From: Hyphomicrobium sp.
Lineage (GTDB): Bacteria > Pseudomonadota > Alphaproteobacteria > Rhizobiales > Hyphomicrobiaceae
NCBI GenBank assembly: GCA_017512425.1
Contig: JAFWGI010000003.1
Span: forward strand, 62,001-126,000
Direction of reading: 5' to 3'
Length of the DNA: 64,000 nt
Position numbers and translations under genes: made by a program. Positions within the stretch are counted from its first letter, which is position 1, and each line of letters begins with the position of its first letter. The notes below the pieces were generated by a model. It was not told the origin of the DNA. It was given only the letters and a program-made list of their open reading frames with translations, and did not search any database. This document shows, in pieces, positions 17,457 to 25,938 of this stretch.

Positions 17457-18038
17457 TTATTGTCCGATGCCGCGCTCGTGACGCCAGTCGCGCGGCTGTT
17501 GGAACTCTGACGCCCACAGCCCGCGCCGCTTGGCCTTCGCATCACCCTGCTCGCGCAGGTAACCGCCATACGCGACCGCCATGCCGGACGCGACCATGCC
17601 GGCGTTGAGATCGCGGCCACCCGCCGAGCACGCCGCCAGATAGCGCCCGTGCTTGTCGCGCTCGAAGACACGGCACTGCACGACATCCTTCCCGATCAAG
17701 CGCCGCAGCTCGTCGCGCGAAGCGTCTCCGCAGGCCCAAGTGCGTCCATCGCGCGTGCACGTCTGGCGGCCCTCCGGCGCATCGATGCCTTTCATGCGAA
17801 TTTCGTCGCGGCCGACGAACAGGCTGTCGCCGTCGACCGCGCGCCCAGCGCCGGAAATCTGCTCAGGCACCGGACCGGCCGCAGTCCCCTGGTTTGGTCC
17901 GCGCAGGCGATCTTGCCCGTAGACGGCACTTAGGATCGCCAGGATCAGCGCCGCCCCATACCGCGCATAGCGCCAAGGATCGGCCGCCTGCTGGCCTTTG
18001 GCGTAAGGACGTCGTTTCCAAGCCTTGCCCGGTTGCAT
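17457..18038 (-). CDS. Membrane-anchored thermonuclease (SNase) family protein
   Basis: A 193-residue protein with a basic N-terminus, one transmembrane segment at about 25-41 and a staphylococcal-nuclease-like domain: AVDGDSLFVGRDEIRMKGIDAPE, a Cys-containing insertion, DKHGRYLA and LNAGMVASGMAVAYGGY. Family members cleave RNA and DNA in the presence of calcium. The Asp and Arg/Glu positions of the active site appear to be kept. Probably exported and anchored at the inner membrane. Confidence 0.82.
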   Translation of the reverse strand: MQPGKAWKRRPYAKGQQAADPWRYARYGAALILAILSAVYGQDRLRGPNQGTAAGPVPEQISGAGRAVDGDSLFVGRDEIRMKGIDAPEGRQTCTRDGRTWACGDASRDELRRLIGKDVVQCRVFERDKHGRYLAACSAGGRDLNAGMVASGMAVAYGGYLREQGDAKAKRRGLWASEFQQPRDWRHERGIGQ

Positions 18039-18160
18039 CTTAAACCCTTCAATTTTGAGCCAAGCATTAAAGGTTAATTTATTGATTTCGGCCCAATTTA
18101 ACCCGGGACGCGCGCGCTTGCGGGCGCGGAAGCATTTTGAGTGGGATAGCGGCTTAGGCG

Positions 18161-19795
18161 ATGGACGACAACGGGCACCTTGTCGACAGACCTGAGCGGC
18201 CGCGCGCGCGCCGGCCGCGCGCCAAATCCGGCGAAAGCGATCTCAAAGCCTATCGCGACCGCCTGACCCACGGCACCGAGAACAAGCCCGAGTTCGAATA
18301 CGAACTCCTGACGATGTTCGCACGTAACGAAACCAGCACGCCCTACGCTATGCCGGCGCTGTGCTTCATCTTTTACATCGCCTCGATGTTCTGGGCGTCG
18401 TTCCTCGAAGCGACGACCTGGATTGCGATGGTGATCATCGCCAAAGTCGCGATGCTCGACTCTTGCCGGCGCTTGCTCGCCATGCCGCGCGGCGACGTCA
18501 ATGTCGGCGAATGGCGGCGGCATTTCTTCCGCATCGAATTGTTGAACGGCATCGCGCTCGCGGGCTTCGCCCTGATCGGCATTTCAAAAGGCTTGGCGTT
18601 CGCGCCGGAAGCGCAGTTCTCATCGCACGTCTTCATTTTCGCGACGCTGATGGTCGTGCTCGCGCTGCGCATGACGTTCGCATCGACGCTCACCAATGTC
18701 TTTCTTGCGGGCACCGTTCCGATGACGGCTGCCGTCGCCGGACGTCTATTTTTGCTCGCCGACCCGTTCTACATCGCGCTCGCCTCGATGGCGATCGGCA
18801 TCCACGTCTTCTTCCTGTACTTGACTCAAGGCCTGCATTCGACAGCGCTCGCGATGGTCGAATACCGCGCCGAAAAAGACAGCCTCATCGCCGAACTGGA
18901 AGAAGCGTCCGCCATCTCTGATGAAGCGCGGTTGCGCGCCGAAGCCGCCAACAAAGCCAAATCGCGCTTCCTCGCGACCATGAGCCACGAACTCAGAACA
19001 CCGCTCAACGCCATCATGGGTTTCTCCGAAGTCATGGAGCGGGAACTGCTCGGACCCATCGGCAACACGACCTATCGCGAGTATTCGAGCAACATCTATG
19101 CGAGCGGCAATCACTTGCTGCACATCATCAACGAGATCCTCGATCTGTCGCGCATCGAAGCCGGCCGCTACGATCTGCACGAAGAAACCATCCACCTGAC
19201 GGACATCGCCGAAGACTGCGAACGCTTGATCAAAATCCGCGCCGACGCAAAAGGCTTGCAGATCATCGAAGACTTCGAGACCGATCTTCCGCAAATCTGG
19301 GCCGATCCGCGCGCGCTCCGTCAGATCTGCCTCAACTTGCTGTCGAACGCCTTGAAGTTCACGCCCAAGGGCGGCCGCATCACGATCACCGTCGCACAAA
19401 CCGCCGACGGCGGGCAGCTGCTCGCGGTTCGTGATACCGGACCCGGCATCCCGAAAGACGAAATTCCCCGCGTCCTCCAGGCTTTCGGTCAGGGATCGCT
19501 CGCCCATGAGGCCGCCGAAGGCGGCACCGGTCTCGGCCTGCCGATCGTGCAGAACCTGATCAACCTCCACGGCGGAACGTTCGATCTCCAATCGGAACTG
19601 CGCAAAGGCACCGTCGTTACCGTCACGCTGCCGCGTCAGCGCGTACTTCACCCGGTCGCGCCGTTGCAGCCGCTCGGATACGAACGCCACCGCGATCCAC
19701 AGCCGCAGCCGCGCACAAAACGCCAGCCGCGCCTCAAGTCCCAATCGCCTTACGGCACCGACGATCCCTATCGCGCCGCCGGTTCGTCGCGCTGA
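18161..19795 (+). CDS. Membrane sensor histidine kinase, DivJ/PleC-like
   Basis: A 544-residue kinase. The N-terminal half contains about six transmembrane helices (roughly 60-235). A coiled-coil linker leads into the HisKA domain with the phospho-accepting H276 in MSHELRTPLNAIMGFSEVM. The catalytic domain shows the N box NLLSNALKF and G boxes DTGPGIP and GTGLGLP. The C-terminal 50 residues are Pro/Arg-rich. The H-box and linker resemble kinases of the alphaproteobacterial DivK/CtrA pathway. No response regulator is adjacent, so the partner is unknown. There is no PAS domain. Confidence 0.88.
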   Translation: MDDNGHLVDRPERPRARRPRAKSGESDLKAYRDRLTHGTENKPEFEYELLTMFARNETSTPYAMPALCFIFYIASMFWASFLEATTWIAMVIIAKVAMLDSCRRLLAMPRGDVNVGEWRRHFFRIELLNGIALAGFALIGISKGLAFAPEAQFSSHVFIFATLMVVLALRMTFASTLTNVFLAGTVPMTAAVAGRLFLLADPFYIALASMAIGIHVFFLYLTQGLHSTALAMVEYRAEKDSLIAELEEASAISDEARLRAEAANKAKSRFLATMSHELRTPLNAIMGFSEVMERELLGPIGNTTYREYSSNIYASGNHLLHIINEILDLSRIEAGRYDLHEETIHLTDIAEDCERLIKIRADAKGLQIIEDFETDLPQIWADPRALRQICLNLLSNALKFTPKGGRITITVAQTADGGQLLAVRDTGPGIPKDEIPRVLQAFGQGSLAHEAAEGGTGLGLPIVQNLINLHGGTFDLQSELRKGTVVTVTLPRQRVLHPVAPLQPLGYERHRDPQPQPRTKRQPRLKSQSPYGTDDPYRAAGSSR

Positions 19796-19839
19796 TCTGC
19801 CGTGTTGTGCAACGGCCGGACGCGCGCTAGTAGGCTTGC

Positions 19840-20046
19840 ATGTCGAACGATCAAAAAACCGGGTCCGCTGCACCGCCGATGGAAAGTCCCTGCAACAAGA
19901 CCTGCACGATCGATCTCAAGTCCGGTCTCTGCATCGGCTGCGGACGCACGCGCCACGAAATCGGCATCTGGTCGTCGATCAGCAGCGCCGACCGCCGCCG
20001 CATCATGGCGGAATTGCCGGCGCGGCTGAAGTCATCGAAGTCGTGA
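19840..20046 (+). CDS. DUF1289 domain protein
   Basis: A 68-residue protein with the DUF1289 signature: SPCNKTCTID, then LCIGCGRTRHEI, then WSSISSADRRRIMAELPARL. The four cysteines probably bind a metal. It is followed after 7 bases by the first aspartic protease gene, so the kinase, this gene and the two proteases may be one unit. Function unknown. Confidence 0.85.
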   Translation: MSNDQKTGSAAPPMESPCNKTCTIDLKSGLCIGCGRTRHEIGIWSSISSADRRRIMAELPARLKSSKS

Positions 20047-20053
20047 GGCTGCG

Positions 20054-20734
20054 ATGCTGGCCTGGCTGACATTGATCGTCGCCGCGCTCGCGGGCCTGTT
20101 CGTATTCTTTCAGCATCATACTGGCGTCCTCGACGCTGTCTCGGCCGGCTTTACGGCGGCCGGCGTCATCGGTCTGCTGGTCGCGCTCTACGTCGGCGCA
20201 CATAAATCGCGCGGCCAGATCGAACGCGGCCCCGCAATCCTGATCACAGTCGCCGTGCTCACCATAGCGGCCGGAGCCCTGTGGTGGTTCGCGCCAACGG
20301 CGCTATTCGGCACGTCCGCACCGGCAACAAGCGAACGCCCCGCGCGCCCCTCGGACAAACGCGCCGTCTCGGTTCTGATCCGCAAGTCCGCCGACGGCAA
20401 ATTCATCGCCAACGGTCAGATCAATGGCGCGCCCGCTGACCTGCTGATCGATACCGGCGCCAGCACCGTCATGATCCGCCATTCGGACGCAGAAAAGGCC
20501 GGCATCGATACCGCAAGCCTCTCCTTCACGACGCCCGTTCAAACGGCCAACGGCACCGTGTATGCCGCCTCCGTTCGCCTGCGCGCGATCACGATCGGCG
20601 CGCTGCGCGTCGACGATGTCGAGGCGCTCGTCGCGCAGCCTGGAAATCTTAATGAAAACTTGCTCGGTATAAGTTTCTTAAGACGTTTGGCTTCTTATGA
20701 CGTGAGCGGGGAATTCTTGACGCTCCGCGAATAA
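20054..20734 (+). CDS. Membrane-anchored retropepsin-like aspartic protease (TIGR02281, clan AA), copy 1
   Basis: A 226-residue protein with three hydrophobic segments in the first 85 residues, then one aspartic protease domain with the catalytic motif LIDTGAS near residue 134, a flap-like QTANGTVYAASV segment and a hydrophobic LLGISFLRRL near the end. A single DTG per chain means it should act as a homodimer. It ends three bases before the possible start of its paralogue. Confidence 0.8.
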   Translation: MLAWLTLIVAALAGLFVFFQHHTGVLDAVSAGFTAAGVIGLLVALYVGAHKSRGQIERGPAILITVAVLTIAAGALWWFAPTALFGTSAPATSERPARPSDKRAVSVLIRKSADGKFIANGQINGAPADLLIDTGASTVMIRHSDAEKAGIDTASLSFTTPVQTANGTVYAASVRLRAITIGALRVDDVEALVAQPGNLNENLLGISFLRRLASYDVSGEFLTLRE

Positions 20735-20787
20735 CCGTGGCTGCGACGATCCCGGCAGCCTCAAACGTGTGTCCGAGGTTCGCACCC

Positions 20788-21372
20788 ATGTCGGTTTCGT
20801 CTGGCACCGTAAGCCTGTTCGCATCAGTCGCGTTTTTCATCGCGATATCGGGCGGCGCTGCCTACGTCATCAAGCACAAAGAAGAAGTCTATCGCACGAT
20901 CGCAGACGCCTCAGGCGTCAAACTCCGCCCGGCGAAAACCGCAGACACCACCGGCGACGCTCAGCCTGAAGACAATGTTCAGTCCGCCGTATCGGACCCC
21001 TTCGGCGACGTCACACTCCGCGCCACGAGCAACGGACACTTCGAGACCACAGCCGAGATCAACGGCCGCGACGTCGACGTCATGGTCGACACCGGCGCGA
21101 CGCTCGTTGCACTGACCTACGAAGACGCCGAGCGCGCGGGTATCTATCTGACGCCCGCCGATTTCACCCACGCGGTCTCGACCGCCAACGGCGTCGCCAA
21201 GGTTGCGCCGGTCGAAATCGGCTCGATCGCAATCGGCGGCATCACCGTGCGCAATATCCGCGGCGCCGTCACCGAACGCGGCAAGCTCCATCGCACGCTG
21301 CTCGGTATGACGTTCCTCGGCCGCCTCTCCCGCGTCGAAATGCGCAAGAACGATCTCGTGCTTCACGAGTAA
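20788..21372 (+). CDS. Membrane-anchored retropepsin-like aspartic protease (TIGR02281, clan AA), copy 2
   Basis: A 194-residue paralogue of the preceding gene with one N-terminal anchor (SLFASVAFFIAISGG), the catalytic motif MVDTGAT, a THAVSTANGVAKVAP segment and LLGMTFLGRL at the end. The two copies share layout and key motifs but differ clearly in sequence, so the duplication is old. The ATG at 20788 has a GAGG site at good spacing; an upstream GTG at 20737 would add a poor N-terminus. Confidence 0.8.
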   Translation: MSVSSGTVSLFASVAFFIAISGGAAYVIKHKEEVYRTIADASGVKLRPAKTADTTGDAQPEDNVQSAVSDPFGDVTLRATSNGHFETTAEINGRDVDVMVDTGATLVALTYEDAERAGIYLTPADFTHAVSTANGVAKVAPVEIGSIAIGGITVRNIRGAVTERGKLHRTLLGMTFLGRLSRVEMRKNDLVLHE

Positions 21373-21508
21373 TTATATCACGACCACGCCATTATTGGCC
21401 TGTTCAAGACGCTTCCAATCCGTCATTGGAATCGCGTGCCTTCGTACGAAGCCACACGTTCAGCGACTGCTACCTCCCGTCCGCCATTTCCCGTCTTGAG
21501 GGTGTCAC

Positions 21509-23014
21509 ATGCTGCCGAAGCCACGCGCCGACCTGAAACCGAACACCGCTGACTTCGAACGCTTGCCCCTCGTCAAGCCGACAGGCTTTCGCGAATACGA
21601 CGCACGCTGGCTGTTCCCGCAAGAAATCAATCTGATGGGACTCAACGCCGTCGGCTTGGGTATCGCGACGCTGTTCCAGCGGCGCGGTGTGCCGAAGCGC
21701 ATCGTCGTCGGTCACGACTACCGGTCCTATTCGGGCCAGGTCAAACAAGCGCTGATCACCGGACTACTGGCCGGCGGTGCTGAAGTCCACGACATCGGTC
21801 TCGCACTCTCCCCAATGGCGTACTACGCCCAGTTCGCACTCGACGTCGAAGGCGTCGCGATGGTCACCGCCAGCCACAACGACAACGGCTGGACCGGCAT
21901 CAAGATGGGCCTCTCGCGGCCATTGACCTTCGGTCCCGACGACATGACGCAACTGAAAGAGATCGTGCTCAACGCCGATTTCGAGACGAAGGCCGGCGGC
22001 CGTTACGTTTTCGTTGCCGATATGGCCGAGCGCTATATCAAATCGTTGACCGACCGGCCGAAGCTGAAGCGCAAGCTCAAGGTCGTCGCCGCGTGCGGCA
22101 ACGGCACCGCCGGCGCGTTTGCGACGCAAGTGCTTGAAGCCGTCGGCTGCGAAGTCATCCCATTGCACACCGACCTCGACTACGACTTCCCGCATCATAA
22201 TCCAAACCCCGAAGATATGGCGATGCTGCGCGCCGTCTCGGCCAAGGTTCTTGAACATCGCGCCGACGTCGGCCTGGCGTTCGACGGCGACGGCGACCGC
22301 TGCGGTGTCGTCGCTAACGACGGCCACGAAATCTTTGCCGACAAAGTCGGCGTCATGCTCGCCCGCGACCTGTCAGCGATCCACAAGAACGCCAAGTTCG
22401 TCGTCGACGTGAAATCGACGGGCTTATTCACGACCGACCCGGTCCTCGTCGCCAACGGCGCAACGACAACATACTGGAAGACCGGCCACAGCTACATCAA
22501 ACGCTTCAACTTCGAGAACAAGACGCTCGTCGGCTTCGAGAAGTCCGGCCACTTCTTCTTCAACACGCCGCTCGGCCGCGGTTACGACGACGGCCTCGTC
22601 GCAGCCCTCGCCGTTTGCGACATGCTCGATCGCGCCCCCGGCAAGACGATGGTCGATCTGCGCGATGCGCTTCCGAAAACCTGGGGCTCACCGACGATGT
22701 CGCCGCACTGCGGCGATGAAGTCAAATACGGCGTCGTCGACCGCGTCATCGAACACTACAAGCGCCAGCAGGAGTCCGGCGCCCGCGTTGCTGGCCAAAA
22801 GATCCGCGAGCTCATCACCGTCAACGGCGTCCGCGTCGTTCTTGAAGACGGCACCTGGGGCTTGATCCGCGCATCGTCGAACAAGCCCGAACTCGTCGTT
22901 GTCGTCGAAAGCCCGACGGCTGAAGCCAACATGAAGGCGATCTTCAAAGACCTCGATCAGACGCTCGCCCGTTTCCCCGAAGTCGGCGAGTACAATCAGA
23001 AGATCGCGGTCTGA
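21509..23014 (+). CDS. Phosphomannomutase / phosphoglucomutase
   Basis: A 501-residue alpha-D-phosphohexomutase that interconverts hexose 6- and 1-phosphates, feeding nucleotide-sugar and surface polysaccharide synthesis. The phosphoserine loop is MVTASHNDNGWTGIKMG, the Mg loop is DGDGDRCGV, the sugar-binding loop is GFEKSGHFFF, and the phosphate-binding segment RASSNKPEL is near the C-terminus. This is the AlgC/ManB layout. GAGGG lies before the ATG. A strong terminator follows at 23041-23070. Confidence 0.9.
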   Translation: MLPKPRADLKPNTADFERLPLVKPTGFREYDARWLFPQEINLMGLNAVGLGIATLFQRRGVPKRIVVGHDYRSYSGQVKQALITGLLAGGAEVHDIGLALSPMAYYAQFALDVEGVAMVTASHNDNGWTGIKMGLSRPLTFGPDDMTQLKEIVLNADFETKAGGRYVFVADMAERYIKSLTDRPKLKRKLKVVAACGNGTAGAFATQVLEAVGCEVIPLHTDLDYDFPHHNPNPEDMAMLRAVSAKVLEHRADVGLAFDGDGDRCGVVANDGHEIFADKVGVMLARDLSAIHKNAKFVVDVKSTGLFTTDPVLVANGATTTYWKTGHSYIKRFNFENKTLVGFEKSGHFFFNTPLGRGYDDGLVAALAVCDMLDRAPGKTMVDLRDALPKTWGSPTMSPHCGDEVKYGVVDRVIEHYKRQQESGARVAGQKIRELITVNGVRVVLEDGTWGLIRASSNKPELVVVVESPTAEANMKAIFKDLDQTLARFPEVGEYNQKIAV

Positions 23015-23040
23015 GGCGGACTGCAGCTCTGTCAAACAAA

Positions 23041-23080
23041 ACGCCGGTTCGGAGATGTCCGAACCGGCGTTTTTAGTTTC
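23041..23080. terminator. Strong bidirectional intrinsic terminator
   Basis: A perfect 13-base-pair stem (23041-23053 with 23058-23070) closes a GATG loop and is followed by TTTTAGTTT on the + side. On the minus side the stem is followed by TTTTGTTTGA. It serves the phosphomannomutase gene and probably also the convergent TauE-type gene. Confidence 0.9.
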
Positions 23081-23174
23081 AGTGCGATTTTGCCAATCTA
23101 GCAGAAACAAGCGTCGCGCTCCAGCGCGAAGGAAAGTTAAGCGCCAAGTATCGGCGTTAACATCAGGCACTTGC

Positions 23175-24002
23175 TCAAGCGACGAGCGTCCAGAGGAACC
23201 GCGCGACGACGCAGGCGATAAAAATCGCGAACGCGATTTCGAGCTTGCGCTTCGAAATCCCGTGCGCGGTGCGCACGCCCCACGGCGCCGCGATGACACC
23301 CAGCGGCGCGATCAGCAGCGCACCAAGGCTGACGTAGCCGAGCGACAGCGGCGGCAGGCCCGGCGCGTTCCAACCCGACAGAATATATCCGATGAGGCCC
23401 GGCACCGCGATGATCGGGCCTATGCCCGTCGCCGTCGCGACCGCATTGATCAGCGGCATTCCGTGCAACGTCAGCAGCGGCACCGTGAACGTCGCGCCGC
23501 CAATCCCCATCAAAGTCGACAGCAGACCGATGACGAACGCGCCGATTTCAAGCCACGGCGGCTTGGGCATTGCGTCTGCCAATTTCCAATCGTCGCGACC
23601 GAGCGCCATCTTCAAAGCGAGCAGCGAGCCGAAGATCACCCACACCCAGCGCAGCGCTTCACTGCTCGCGCCCTTGGCGATGACGATGCCAAGCGTCACG
23701 CCGAAAAATATCCACGGCCCCATGCGCCTGACGATGGTCATATCGACGGCGCCTCGCGCGTGATGCGCGCGCAGTGAACTCAGTACCGTTGGCGCGATCA
23801 CCGCGAGCGTCGTCCCGAGCGTGATATGCATGCGCACGTCTTCGCTGACGCCCGCTGCGCCGAACGCTTCGTACAGCACCGGCACGAGCACGCCGCCGCC
23901 ACCGATACCAAGCAGCCCGGATAGAAACCCAGCCGTCAGCCCGGCGAGCACGAGCGCGGCAATCAGAAGTGCCAGCCCCTCGCCGCTCAATCCCAATGCC
24001 AT
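23175..24002 (-). CDS. TauE/SafE-family anion permease
   Basis: A 275-residue inner-membrane protein with about eight transmembrane helices. The paired half-repeat motifs are visible (AGLTAGFLSGLLGIGGGGVLVPVLY near the N-terminus and GLLSTLMGIGGATFTVPLL in the second half). The family exports sulfite, sulfonates or related anions. It starts 8 bases after the dusA stop and so likely shares its transcript. Substrate not deducible. Confidence 0.85.
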   Translation of the reverse strand: MALGLSGEGLALLIAALVLAGLTAGFLSGLLGIGGGGVLVPVLYEAFGAAGVSEDVRMHITLGTTLAVIAPTVLSSLRAHHARGAVDMTIVRRMGPWIFFGVTLGIVIAKGASSEALRWVWVIFGSLLALKMALGRDDWKLADAMPKPPWLEIGAFVIGLLSTLMGIGGATFTVPLLTLHGMPLINAVATATGIGPIIAVPGLIGYILSGWNAPGLPPLSLGYVSLGALLIAPLGVIAAPWGVRTAHGISKRKLEIAFAIFIACVVARFLWTLVA

Positions 24003-24010
24003 GCTAGTCC

Positions 24011-25024
24011 CTATTGCGCCGCTTCCATGCCGCGCATCTGACCGCGACCCTCGACGATATCGATGGCATCAGCAATCACGTCCGCGGTTGCGCCCGGCAG
24101 CACGGCCTGCTCGCTCAAGTGCCGCCGAAACGCCCGCCCGCGCGTTTGGCCGTGATAGAGCCCGAGCACATGCCGCGCGATATTCGACAGTTTTCCGCCC
24201 GCCGCAACATGACGCCCGGCATAGGGGATCAGCGCACGAAGCGCATCTGCGCGGGAAACGTCGTCCGCGTCTCCGTTATAGTAGCGCCGATCGACGGCGC
24301 CGAGCAGCGCCGGATCGTGATACGCGGCGCGCCCAAGCATCACGCCATCGACGTGGCGCAAGTGCTCATCGCAGGCGTCGAGCGTCTCGATGCCGCCGTT
24401 GATGATGATTTCGAGGCAGGGGCGCGCCTGCTTCAAGCGATAGACGCGCGGATAGTCGAGCGGCGGAATTTCGCGGTTCTCTTTCGGTGACAACCCTTTG
24501 AGCCAGGCCTTGCGCGCGTGCACGATGAACGTGGCGCAGCCTGCGTCAGCGACCGTCTCGATGAAGTTCTGAAAATCGCGCTCCTCATCCTGATCATCGA
24601 TGCCGATGCGGCACTTGACCGTGACGGGTATAGAAACGCGGCTCTGCATTGCACGGACACAATCGGCCACGAGCGACGGCTCGGCCATCAGACACGCACC
24701 GAAGCGCCCCTCCTGCACGCGATCGGACGGACAACCGACGTTGAGATTGATTTCATCGTATCCGAAGGCCGCGCCGATCTCGGCTGCGTCGGCAAGCTTG
24801 GCCGCATCCGACCCGCCTAGCTGCAAAGCGACCGGGTGTTCCTCGGGCGAATACCCGATCAACCGCTGACGGTCGCCGCGCAAAATCGCATCCGCCGTCA
24901 CCATCTCGGTGTAGAGCAGCGCATGCCGCGTCAGCTGACGGTGGAAGTACCGGCAATGCCGGTCCGACCAATCCATCATCGGCGCCACACAAAATTTGCG
25001 ATTCAAATCAGCCATGCTGCCCAT
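24011..25024 (-). CDS. dusA: tRNA-dihydrouridine synthase A
   Basis: A FMN-dependent TIM-barrel enzyme that reduces uridine in the D-loop of tRNA. Family motifs are FCVAPMMDWSDRHCRYFHRQL, LQLGGSDAAKLADAA, NLNVGCPSDRVQEGRFGACLM (the catalytic Cys is in GACLM), and INGGIETLDACDEHLRHVDGVMLGRAAY. The start at 25024 or the ATG at 25015 gives a normal N-terminus; the upstream extension is unlikely. Confidence 0.93.
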   Translation of the reverse strand: MGSMADLNRKFCVAPMMDWSDRHCRYFHRQLTRHALLYTEMVTADAILRGDRQRLIGYSPEEHPVALQLGGSDAAKLADAAEIGAAFGYDEINLNVGCPSDRVQEGRFGACLMAEPSLVADCVRAMQSRVSIPVTVKCRIGIDDQDEERDFQNFIETVADAGCATFIVHARKAWLKGLSPKENREIPPLDYPRVYRLKQARPCLEIIINGGIETLDACDEHLRHVDGVMLGRAAYHDPALLGAVDRRYYNGDADDVSRADALRALIPYAGRHVAAGGKLSNIARHVLGLYHGQTRGRAFRRHLSEQAVLPGATADVIADAIDIVEGRGQMRGMEAAQ

Positions 25025-25276
25025 GTCATTACACCAATGCGGGCTGCACACCAATGCGGGCCGGCAGGCGCATGACAAAAGCGCGCTGACTGACCAAAGC
25101 AACGTCAGGGCACGCGCTGTTGATCCGGCGGCCGCCCTGCGGCCGAATGTCGGCCGGGGCCCTCGCGAATGGCAGAGTCACTTCGGGCCACCGCACGCCA
25201 CGCGATAAACCGCTCGCTGCTGCGGCGACAGCCAAAACTGCCGGCGAGCGCCGGGATCGCTAAGCGCAACCGATTG

Positions 25277-25405
25277 TTACTTGCCTTCGATCTTGACGCC
25301 GGGGAGGTCGATTTTGACGCTCGATTGCTGGCTTTCGTAGTAGAGATATCCAAGGACAGCGACCGCGACGGCAAGTGCGCCGATGATCATAGATTTCACG
25401 TCCAT
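25277..25405 (-). CDS. Single-pass membrane micropeptide, 42 aa
   Basis: A short frame with a clear ribosome site (GGAGAGGG upstream of the ATG at 25405). It starts MDVKSM and has one hydrophobic helix (IIGALAVAVAVLGYLYY), then a conserved-looking tail that ends SVKIDLPGVKIEGK. I believe similar very short proteins with the same tail occur widely in Hyphomicrobiales, but this is from memory. It is too short for most gene finders. Topology suggests the N-terminus in the membrane and the tail exposed; function unknown. Confidence 0.7.
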   Translation of the reverse strand: MDVKSMIIGALAVAVAVLGYLYYESQQSSVKIDLPGVKIEGK

Positions 25406-25525
25406 ACCTTGTTCCCTCTCCGCGTTTAGCGCGCTCCACTTGTACCGCAGGTGGGCGACAGAACCAAGATAAGGAAATTCTTTCCGAGAAACGAATGGCG
25501 AGGCCAGAACCCTCCAGAAGTCTTG

Positions 25526-25741
25526 TTACGCCGCCGTCGGCATCCCGAGCGACAACCGCTTGACCGCCCTTGAGCAGATTTCATCGCTGTCGCTGCAGTA
25601 AGCCGCGCAATTCATGACAGCTTCGGCGATCACTGCTGCGGGTAACTCAAACCCCGTGGCGTCAAGCCGGTGGCTCACGTCGTCGTAGACCCGCCGCAAA
25701 TCGGAAAGTTCGCTCGCTGAGAAAATTCTGTTGGCTGGCAT
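25526..25741 (-). CDS. Small hypothetical protein, 71 aa
   Basis: A soluble, probably helical protein starting MPANRIFSASELSDLRRVYDDV and containing two Cys in NCAAYCSDSDEIC. GAGGAG lies 7 bases before the ATG at 25741, which is therefore preferred to an upstream ATG. The acidic character and helix-rich sequence fit a small conserved Hyphomicrobiales protein; no function can be given. Confidence 0.6.
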   Translation of the reverse strand: MPANRIFSASELSDLRRVYDDVSHRLDATGFELPAAVIAEAVMNCAAYCSDSDEICSRAVKRLSLGMPTAA

Positions 25742-25938
25742 ATCGCTACTCCTCGCCATACAGGCGGAAGCACTAACGCTGATCTTCCAGTCAACGCTGC
25801 CTGCTTACTGCGTAGCGCCAATACGCCGTCATATCACCCCGAGGCGCACCAGATTACGTCAATTGACACTTTAAGCGAATTATTCACGGCATAGTTACGC
25901 GACGTGATGAGCGCCGCAGGTACGCGCGCACGCTATTA

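Noticed and set aside
23055..23777. Open frame of 240 codons overlapping the terminator and the TauE-type gene
   Set aside because: It starts inside a perfect terminator stem and is antisense to a membrane protein gene.
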